Origin: Halioglobus sp.
Lineage (GTDB): Bacteria; Pseudomonadota; Gammaproteobacteria; Pseudomonadales; Halieaceae
Assembly: GCA_029287595.1 (NCBI GenBank)
Contig: JARFQU010000101.1
Coordinates: forward strand, 1-58,180
DNA length: 58,180 bases
Direction: 5' to 3'
The stretch's first letter is position 1. The number at the start of each line of letters is the position of its first letter. Positions 51,839 to 58,180 of this stretch are shown piece by piece. Below the pieces are notes generated by a model. That model was not told the origin of the DNA and searched no databases. It saw nothing but the letters and a program-made list of their open reading frames with translations. The position numbers and the translations under genes are program-made.

Positions 51839-53902
51839 TCAGACCTTGGCAAAATGCTGGACCGCCCCGGTCCAGCGTGCAATCAACGGCTCCGAGAGCT
51901 CCGGGTAGTGCTCGCGTATCTGCTGGGAGAGGCTCTGCACCTCATCCAGCAGGTGATTGTGGGTGGGCAGCTCAGCTATCCTGAACTCCATCAGGCCGGT
52001 CTGCCGCGTTCCCAGCACCTCTCCGGGGCCGCGTAGCTCGAGATCCTTTTCCGCGATATAGAAACCGTCTGTGCTTTCGCGCATGGCGCCCAGGCGCTGC
52101 CTGCCGTTGGCCGACAGTGGCGCCTGGTACAGCAGCACACAGTGGCTGGCCTCGCTGCCCCGGCCCACGCGCCCGCGCAGTTGGTGCAATTGCGCCAGTC
52201 CCAGCCGCTCCGGGTTTTCGATGATCATCAGGCTGGCGTTGGCAACGTCCACTCCCACTTCGATGACTGTGGTGGCGACCAGCAGTGACAGCTCGCCGGC
52301 CTTGAAACGCTGCATTACCGCCTCTTTTTCCGCGGGCCTCAGGCGGCCGTGTATCAGGCCGATGGCCAGCTGGGGCAGCGCCTGCTGCAATTCCGCGGCG
52401 GTAGCTTCGGCGGCCTGGGCCTGCAGCACATCGCTCTCTTCGATCAGGGTACACACCCAATAGGCCTGGCGGCCATCTTCACAGGCCGCCGCCACGCGCT
52501 CTACCACCTGCTGCCGGCGCAGGTTATCCACCAGTGCCGTGGTGACCGCCTGGCGCCCCGGAGGTAGTTCGTCGATAACCGAACAATCCAGGTCCGCATA
52601 GGCCACCATGGACAGGGTTCTGGGGATGGGCGTGGCGGTCATCACGAGTTGGTGCGGCCTGCCCTGCCGGGCGGCGGTCTTCTCGGTCAGTGCCAGGCGT
52701 TGGTGCACGCCGAAGCGGTGCTGCTCGTCCACAATGACCAGGCCCAGCCGGGAAAAGTTAACATCGCGCTGGAACAGAGCGTGAGTGCCTATCACCAGGG
52801 AGGCTTCTCCGCTGGCGATACGTTGCAGGGCTGCGTCCCGCTTCTTCCCCTTGGTGCGCCCACTCAACCACTCCATGCTTATTGCCAGGGGCTGGAACCA
52901 GTCACTGAAGCTGCTCCAGTGCTGCTCGGCAAGTATTTCCGTGGGCGCCATCAGGGCCACCTGGTAACCGTTGGCAATGGCCTGCAGGGCGGCGCCTGCC
53001 GCCACCAGGGTCTTGCCGGAGCCAACATCACCCTGTACCAGACGTAACATGGGATAAGATCTGGCCAGGTCTGTGGCTATCTCCGCCAGTACGCGCGCCT
53101 GGGCATGGGTGGGCACAAACGGCAGTGCGTCCAGGAAAGCCCCCAGTTCTTTTGGCCGGGAAGGCAGTGCCGGAGCGCCCTCTGCCTGCGCCCGTTGCCG
53201 CAATCGGAACAGGGACAGGTTGTGTGCAATCAGTTCTTCCAGTGCCAGTCGCAACTGGGCGGGGTGGCGGCCCTCGCGCAGCATTTCCAGAGCGGCATCC
53301 GGGGGGGGCGTATGCAGGTATTGCAGCGCCTGGGCCAGATTGTAAGGGTGGCTACCTGCGGGCAGCAGGTCTCTCGGCGGCGCGTTTCGCAGCCTGGCGA
53401 GGGCTTGTGCACACAGGCTGCGCCACTGGTTCTGCCCTATGCCGGCTGTGGTCGGGTAGATCGGGGTGAGGGATTCCTCGGTGTGTACTTCTCCTTCCTC
53501 CACTTGCCGGTACTCGGGATGATAGATCTCCAGACCGCTGCTGCCGCGGCGTGGCTGGCCGAAGCAACGCAGCCGACTACCGCTCTTGAGGCTTTTTTTC
53601 TGGGCGGCAGAAAAGTGAAAGAAGCGCAGGGTAATGGTGCCGGTACCATCCTGTAACCTGGCAACCAGGCTGCGCCTTCGGCCGAAGACGATATCCGCCG
53701 CGCGGACCTCTCCCTCAATGACCGCGTCCACACCCTCTCTCGCCGCTGCGATGGGAGTAACCCGGGTGCGGTCCTGGTAGCGCAGGGGCAGGTGAAACAA
53801 CAGGTCCTCAACGCGAAAAACCCCGCAGTCCGCGAGTTTTTCAGCCAGCCTGGGACCCACCCCACGCAGTTCCTGTACCGGGGTGCCGGCAATCTCCGTC
53901 AC
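51839..53902 (-). CDS. recG: ATP-dependent DNA helicase RecG
   Basis: Branch-migration helicase that remodels stalled forks and R-loops. A GTG start at 53902 (MTEIAGTPVQELRGVGPRLA) gives 687 residues, near E. coli; the longer open frame to 54022 would overlap oxyR. The N-terminal wedge domain, the Walker A QGDVGSGKT, DEQHRFG (DEAH-type) and TATPIPRTL are present, with HGRLRPAEKE and IEVGVDVANA in the C-terminal half. It begins 7 bp after oxyR ends, the conserved oxyR-recG pair. Confidence 0.95.
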   Translation of the reverse strand: MTEIAGTPVQELRGVGPRLAEKLADCGVFRVEDLLFHLPLRYQDRTRVTPIAAAREGVDAVIEGEVRAADIVFGRRRSLVARLQDGTGTITLRFFHFSAAQKKSLKSGSRLRCFGQPRRGSSGLEIYHPEYRQVEEGEVHTEESLTPIYPTTAGIGQNQWRSLCAQALARLRNAPPRDLLPAGSHPYNLAQALQYLHTPPPDAALEMLREGRHPAQLRLALEELIAHNLSLFRLRQRAQAEGAPALPSRPKELGAFLDALPFVPTHAQARVLAEIATDLARSYPMLRLVQGDVGSGKTLVAAGAALQAIANGYQVALMAPTEILAEQHWSSFSDWFQPLAISMEWLSGRTKGKKRDAALQRIASGEASLVIGTHALFQRDVNFSRLGLVIVDEQHRFGVHQRLALTEKTAARQGRPHQLVMTATPIPRTLSMVAYADLDCSVIDELPPGRQAVTTALVDNLRRQQVVERVAAACEDGRQAYWVCTLIEESDVLQAQAAEATAAELQQALPQLAIGLIHGRLRPAEKEAVMQRFKAGELSLLVATTVIEVGVDVANASLMIIENPERLGLAQLHQLRGRVGRGSEASHCVLLYQAPLSANGRQRLGAMRESTDGFYIAEKDLELRGPGEVLGTRQTGLMEFRIAELPTHNHLLDEVQSLSQQIREHYPELSEPLIARWTGAVQHFAKV

Positions 53903-53909
53903 CGCGATT

Positions 53910-54809
53910 TCAATCCCGCAATACGCTGACCAGCGTGTCGATGGCCTGGTGCCGCGGGTAACTGACGCGCCAGGCCAGGGCGATAGTACGCGTGGGTGCT
54001 GGAGCGGTGAACTCGCGAGCAACCAGGGCGGTACCCTGGTAAGTGGCTATATCGGCAGCAGATTTGGGTAGTACCGTAATGCCCAGCCCACTGGCCACCA
54101 TGTGTTTCAGCGTTTCCAGCGAGCTGCCTTCTACCACCGCCTGGCCCCGGGCGTGGCTGTCCTGTACCGCCTGTTGCAGGCCGGGGCAGGCCTCCAGCAC
54201 CTGGTCGCGAAAGCAGTGGCCCTCACCCATAAGCAAAACCCGGTGTTCGGCCAGCGCGGCCGGATCCACGGTTTTTCCCCTCGACAAGAGGTGATTTTCC
54301 GGCAGCAGCACCACGAAGGGTTCCCGGTAGACCTCCCGGGTAACGACATCGGTTTCAGTGAATGGCAGGGCCACGAAAATGGCGTCCAACTGTCCACTGG
54401 TCAGTTTGCCGCGCAACACCGCGGTGTAATTCTCCTCGATATAGAGGGGCATATCCGGTGCCGCCTGTTGCAGGCCTCTGACTAGCCGCGGAAACAGATA
54501 GGGGCCGACAGTATAAATTGCACCGACGGACAGCACGCTGCCCAGGGGATCTTTACCCTGCTCCGCCAGATGCTGCAGGTTACGGGTTTCCTGTAATACA
54601 ACGGCGGCCTGGGAGACAATCCGCGAGCCAATGGGCGTAGCCGTGACCTTATGCCGTGAACGCTCAAAGAGACTGATGCCCAGCTCCTCCTCCAGCTTCT
54701 TGATGGCTACGCTCAGTGTGGGTTGGCTGACATTGCACTGTTCTGCGGCCTTGCGGAAGTGCCCGGTTTCCGACAAAGCCACCAGGTAGCGCAGTTCTGT
54801 TAGGGTCAT
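53910..54809 (-). CDS. oxyR: Hydrogen peroxide-sensing regulator OxyR
   Basis: LysR-family regulator activated by a disulfide. At 299 residues it has the N-terminal helix-turn-helix (GHFRKAAEQCNVSQPTLSVA) and the redox cysteines Cys199 (GEGHCFRDQ) and Cys208 (LEACPG) at exactly the E. coli positions. It is divergent from the epimerase-like gene across 71 bp; TATAGT at 54853-54858 is a possible -10 there. With recG downstream and yaaA nearby it fits an oxidative-stress theme. Confidence 0.95.
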   Translation of the reverse strand: MTLTELRYLVALSETGHFRKAAEQCNVSQPTLSVAIKKLEEELGISLFERSRHKVTATPIGSRIVSQAAVVLQETRNLQHLAEQGKDPLGSVLSVGAIYTVGPYLFPRLVRGLQQAAPDMPLYIEENYTAVLRGKLTSGQLDAIFVALPFTETDVVTREVYREPFVVLLPENHLLSRGKTVDPAALAEHRVLLMGEGHCFRDQVLEACPGLQQAVQDSHARGQAVVEGSSLETLKHMVASGLGITVLPKSAADIATYQGTALVAREFTAPAPTRTIALAWRVSYPRHQAIDTLVSVLRD

Positions 54810-54880
54810 GGTTTATCGGCCTTGTTTGTGGCAGCGCACATTTGCGACAGGCTATAGTGTAACCAGTCAGGGAAACTAAT

Positions 54881-55741
54881 ATGAAGAGCAATTCTGTTCT
54901 AATTGTGGGTTGCGGTGATATCGGTACCCGCAGTGGTAAATTATTGCACGCCGCCGGCTGGCATGTGGCCGGGGTGCGACGCAACTGCGAGCAATTGCCG
55001 CAGTGGATAGAGCGCCATGCGGCAGACTATAGTGAGCCTGGCAGCCTGGATTTTATCGCCGCGCTGCGGCCGGACTTTGTGCTGGCCACATTCAACCCCA
55101 GCGATCGCTCACTGGAGGGCTACCACCGGGGTTTTCTGGAGGCCACCCACAACCTGTTACGCGGCCTGGGAGCGCATCGCCCCAAGGCGATCATCAGTGT
55201 GTCCAGCACCCGTGTATACGCCGAGTCCTGCGGCGGCTGGGTGGATGAAAATAGCGCGCTGGCTGGAGATGAGGACCCCCGGGCAGTTGCCATTATCGCC
55301 GCTGAGCAGGCGCTGTTGGCCTCCCCGCACCGTGCCTGCGTGGTGCGCTTTGCGGGAATCTACGGGTATAGCGGCGGCCGCCTGCTGTCCCGCATTCAGC
55401 GCGGCGAGCTGTGCGCGCCGCAACCGGGGCGTTACAGCAATCGCATTCACCGGGATGATTGTGCCGGTTTTCTCTGCCACCTGCTGCAGGCCGCTGCTGC
55501 CGGCGGCGCGCTGGCGCCGGTTTACAACGGGGTTGATGACGAGCCGGTGCTGCAGTTTATGGTAGAGACGTGGTTGGCGGCGCAGTTGGGGGTGGAGGCA
55601 GGCGCAGCAGCAGCCGGACCGGTGCCCGGACCGGTTGGCGGCAAGCGCTGCCGTAACCAGGGCTTGCACGACAGCGGTTATACCTTGCGCTATCCGGACT
55701 ACCGCAGCGGTTACACTGCGGTGTTGGCCGGGACGACCTAG
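54881..55741 (+). CDS. NAD(P)-dependent epimerase/dehydratase-like protein (YeeZ-like)
   Basis: A 286-residue Rossmann-fold protein of the extended SDR / YeeZ group. The nucleotide-binding glycine motif is VGCGDIGTRSGKLL, followed by SVSSTRVYAES and VRFAGIYG, with a C-terminal block ending in LRYPDYRSGY. The substrate is unknown. It is divergent from oxyR and overlaps the convergent ridA by 4 bp. Confidence 0.8.
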   Translation: MKSNSVLIVGCGDIGTRSGKLLHAAGWHVAGVRRNCEQLPQWIERHAADYSEPGSLDFIAALRPDFVLATFNPSDRSLEGYHRGFLEATHNLLRGLGAHRPKAIISVSSTRVYAESCGGWVDENSALAGDEDPRAVAIIAAEQALLASPHRACVVRFAGIYGYSGGRLLSRIQRGELCAPQPGRYSNRIHRDDCAGFLCHLLQAAAAGGALAPVYNGVDDEPVLQFMVETWLAAQLGVEAGAAAAGPVPGPVGGKRCRNQGLHDSGYTLRYPDYRSGYTAVLAGTT

Positions 55742-56121
55742 ATAGCGAGGATGGCCTCGACCTCGATGTCCACGCCTTTGGGCAGGGCCGCTACCTGTAC
55801 GCAGGCCCTGGCGGGATAAGGCTCCTGCAGGAAGCTGGCCATTACTTCATTCACCGCGGCGAAATGCGCCAGGTCGGTCAGGGATATATTGATCTTCACC
55901 GCGCTGTTGAGACTGCCACCCGCCGCGGCGGCAACTGCCGCCAGATTTTCGAAAACCTGTTTCGCCTGTGCGCTGATATCGCCGTTGACCACCTCCATGG
56001 AGCCGGGAATGAGCGGAATCTGGCCGGACAGCCAGACCGTGTTACCCACCTTCACGGCCTGGGAGTAGGGACCTATGGCTTCAGGGGCATCGGGAGTAGA
56101 AATAACGGCGCGATTGCTCAC
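55738..56121 (-). CDS. ridA: RidA family enamine/imine deaminase
   Basis: Hydrolyses reactive enamine/imine intermediates such as 2-aminoacrylate. At 127 residues it has family length, with APEAIGPYSQAVKVGN, the substrate-binding arginine in PYPARACVQV and the C-terminal KGVDIEVEAIL. It follows spoT by 25 bp on the same strand; the spoT-ridA order is common in gammaproteobacteria. Confidence 0.95.
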   Translation of the reverse strand: MSNRAVISTPDAPEAIGPYSQAVKVGNTVWLSGQIPLIPGSMEVVNGDISAQAKQVFENLAAVAAAAGGSLNSAVKINISLTDLAHFAAVNEVMASFLQEPYPARACVQVAALPKGVDIEVEAILAI

Positions 56122-56146
56122 TGGAATTCTCCTGCTTTTAGAGGGT

Positions 56147-58180
56147 TCAGTTCTTGATCCGGGTGACCTTGCGCACGTAGTTGATATTGCGCAGGCGTTT
56201 CATTATACGTGCCAGGTGCACCCGGCTGTGGACCAGCATCCCCAGGTCGACGTAGGTGAACTGGTAGTCCTTGTCATCGGTGGAAATCTTTTCGATATTC
56301 ACACCCATGCTGTTGATGCGGGTGGCGATAATGGCGATCATTCCGCGGCGGTTTTCCACCTCGATGCGCAGCTCTACGGGGTATTCACCCTCTACCTTGT
56401 CATCCCAGCGCAGGGCTACCAGGCGCTCGCTGTTTTCGCGCATATCGCCCAGGTTTTTGCAGCGCTCGCGGTGCACTACCACACCCTTTTCAGAGCTGAG
56501 ATAGCCCTCTATAGGGTCTCCGGGCAATGGGTGACAGCATTTGGCGTAGCTCACCATGAAGCCTTCGGTGCCGCGAATGGCCACAGGCTGTGCGCCGCCA
56601 GTGGCCTCCATCTGGCCGCCCGCCAGCTCGCCCACCAATTGCTGGGCGGTAATCGCGGGAAGCCGGTTGCCGCGGGCGATTTCCTCCAGCAGATCGTCCA
56701 GTTGCTCATAGTGGTGCCTGGCCAGAAATTCAGCTAATTGATCCTGCGGCAACTGCTCCAGGCCACTGTTGAAACTGCCCAGCGCCTTTTCCAGCAGTCG
56801 GCCACCCAGGGCCACGGAGTCTTCCCGGGTCTGGTGTTTGAGGTAGTGGCGGATATTGCTGCGGGCCTTTGCGGTTACCGCGTAATTGAACCAGGAGGGA
56901 TTGGGCCTGGCGCCCGGCGCGGTGAGGATTTCCAGGGTCTGGCCGCTCTGCAGGGGCTCCGACAACGGCGCCAGGCGCCGGTTGATGCGGCAGGCGACGC
57001 AGCTGTTACCTACGTCCGTGTGCACCGCATAGGCAAAGTCCACCGCAGTGGCGCCACGGGGAAGTTCGAGAATCCTGCCTTTGGGGGTGAAAACGTAGAT
57101 TTCGTCGGGGAACAGGTCGATTTTGACACTTTCGATAAATTCCAGCGAGTTGCCTGCGCGCTGCTGCATCTCCAGCAAACCCTGTACCCACTGGCGGGCG
57201 CGGGCCTGGCTGCCAGTGGCGGACTGCTCATCACTCTTATATAGCCAGTGTGCAGCGATGCCGTTATTGGCCATTTCCTCCATATCGCTGGTGCGAATTT
57301 GTATCTCGATGGGCACCCCGTGCATGCCCATCAGTACCGTATGCAGGGATTGGTAGCCATTGGCCTTGGGTATGGCGATATAGTCCTTGAACTCGCCCGG
57401 CACGGGCTTGTACAGGCTGTGGATGCAACCCAGTACGCGGTAACAGGTGTCCACGGAGTCGACAATGATACGGAAGGCGTAGATATCCATGATCTCGGAA
57501 AAGGATTTCCGTTTGGATTTCATTTTCTTGTAAATGCTGTAGAGGTGTTTCTCGCGGCCGGTTACCGTGACCTCATGCCCTTCCTGGGCCAGGGTGGTGG
57601 CGACCTGATGGCGTATTTTCTCCACCAGTTCCTTGCGGTGCCCGCGGGCATTGCGCAGTGCCGCGTCTATGCGGGTGGCGCGCATGGGATAGAGAGCACT
57701 GAAACCCAGGTCCTCGAACTCCATGCGCACATTGTTCATGCCCAGGCGCATGGCGATGGGTGCGTAGATATCCAGTGTTTCCCTTGCGATACGCTTGGCC
57801 TTGGTGGTCTGCAGTACTCCCAGGGTGCGCATATTGTGCAGCCTGTCAGCCAGCTTCACCAGAATCACCCGAATATCCTGGGCCATGGCCAGGGCCATTT
57901 TCTGGAAGTTTTCCGCCTGTTTTTCTTCCAGGGACTCGAATTCCATCTGGGTCAGTTTGCTGACACCGTCGACCAGTTCCGCCACAGTGGGGCCGAACTG
58001 GGTACCAATGGCAGTTTTTTCAATGCCGGTATCTTCTATGACGTCGTGCAGCATGGCGGCCATCAGGCTCTGGTGGTCCATGTGCATGTCAGCCAGGATG
58101 CCCGCCACTGCCAGAGGGTGGGTTACGTAGGGTTCGCCGCTGCGTCGCAGCTGGCCGAAGTGGGCCTGTTCGGCAAAGAA
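56147..58180 (-). CDS. spoT: Bifunctional (p)ppGpp synthetase/hydrolase SpoT (5' end outside window)
   Basis: Stringent-response enzyme. The frame is open to the right edge and 677 residues are visible; about 25 are missing compared with E. coli. The apparent ATG at 58108 is internal, since the upstream codons read family sequence ending in GEPYVTHPLAVAG. The hydrolase HD domain has MLHDVIEDT; the synthetase domain has FKDYIAIPKANGYQSLHT and EIQIRT; the TGS domain (VFTPKGRILELPRGATAVDF) and a C-terminal ACT domain follow. It precedes ridA. Confidence 0.97.
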   Translation of the reverse strand, partial: FFAEQAHFGQLRRSGEPYVTHPLAVAGILADMHMDHQSLMAAMLHDVIEDTGIEKTAIGTQFGPTVAELVDGVSKLTQMEFESLEEKQAENFQKMALAMAQDIRVILVKLADRLHNMRTLGVLQTTKAKRIARETLDIYAPIAMRLGMNNVRMEFEDLGFSALYPMRATRIDAALRNARGHRKELVEKIRHQVATTLAQEGHEVTVTGREKHLYSIYKKMKSKRKSFSEIMDIYAFRIIVDSVDTCYRVLGCIHSLYKPVPGEFKDYIAIPKANGYQSLHTVLMGMHGVPIEIQIRTSDMEEMANNGIAAHWLYKSDEQSATGSQARARQWVQGLLEMQQRAGNSLEFIESVKIDLFPDEIYVFTPKGRILELPRGATAVDFAYAVHTDVGNSCVACRINRRLAPLSEPLQSGQTLEILTAPGARPNPSWFNYAVTAKARSNIRHYLKHQTREDSVALGGRLLEKALGSFNSGLEQLPQDQLAEFLARHHYEQLDDLLEEIARGNRLPAITAQQLVGELAGGQMEATGGAQPVAIRGTEGFMVSYAKCCHPLPGDPIEGYLSSEKGVVVHRERCKNLGDMRENSERLVALRWDDKVEGEYPVELRIEVENRRGMIAIIATRINSMGVNIEKISTDDKDYQFTYVDLGMLVHSRVHLARIMKRLRNINYVRKVTRIKN

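Noticed and set aside
51839-54022. 727-codon version of RecG
   Set aside because: The 40-codon extension overlaps the end of oxyR; a GTG at 53902 gives the known N-terminus and family length.

Overview
The window is an origin-proximal segment of a gammaproteobacterial chromosome. Gene content and order (gyrB-recF-dnaN-dnaA | oriC | rpmH-rnpA-yidD-yidC-mnmE, then mnmG-rsmG-parA-parB, the complete atp operon, glmU-glmS, and ubiC-ubiA / rubredoxin reductase / recG-oxyR / ridA-spoT) match the Pseudomonas-type layout. The mix of traits (membrane pyrophosphatase, sterol-desaturase-family protein, TRAP transporter, CoA-linked catabolic remnants, moderately high GC) suggests a marine Cellvibrionales/Halieaceae-like bacterium. 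That assignment is inference; no 16S gene is present.

Layout. 1-7.2 kb: a desaturase cut by the left edge, then gyrB, recF, dnaN and dnaA on the minus strand, with two parS sites inside recF. 7.2-7.7 kb: the probable oriC, with two perfect, oppositely oriented DnaA boxes around an AT-rich core. 7.7-11.8 kb: rpmH to mnmE on the plus strand. 11.76-12.32 kb: a second AT-rich non-coding region that shares an ordered set of motifs with oriC. 12.3-20.8 kb: an accessory stretch with a DUF3754 membrane protein, a scar of two broken fatty-acid/CoA genes, a flavin monooxygenase and SnoaL-like pair, a K+-dependent-type membrane pyrophosphatase and three alpha/beta hydrolases. 20.9-32.7 kb: mnmG, rsmG, parAB and the nine-gene atp operon, closed by a strong terminator. 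32.9-40.4 kb: a ChaC-like enzyme, a TrmB-type regulator facing glmUS across a pair of matching palindromes, then SirB2, a small periplasmic protein, a SPOR protein and an RpiR regulator. 40.4-48.7 kb: uvrD, a TRAP transporter with its binding protein on the opposite strand, yaaA, a DUF938 methyltransferase and a GNAT/DUF482 protein. 48.7-58.2 kb: ubiA, ubiC, a MITE-like inverted-repeat element, a rubredoxin-rubredoxin reductase fusion, recG, oxyR, an epimerase-like protein, ridA and spoT, which runs off the right edge.

How it works together. DnaA, the oriC elements, DnaN and GyrB serve replication initiation; ParA/ParB with the recF-embedded parS sites serve origin segregation; RnpA, MnmE, MnmG, RsmG and YidC/YidD serve RNA maturation and membrane insertion; AtpIBEFHAGDC makes ATP; GlmU/GlmS feed UDP-GlcNAc synthesis. 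No rRNA, tRNA, CRISPR array, complete insertion sequence or prophage was seen. The most unusual items are the possible two-part origin, the paired operator between the TrmB-type regulator and glmU, the 118-bp inverted-repeat element, and the scar holding an acyl-CoA dehydrogenase fragment and a CoA-transferase N-terminus.
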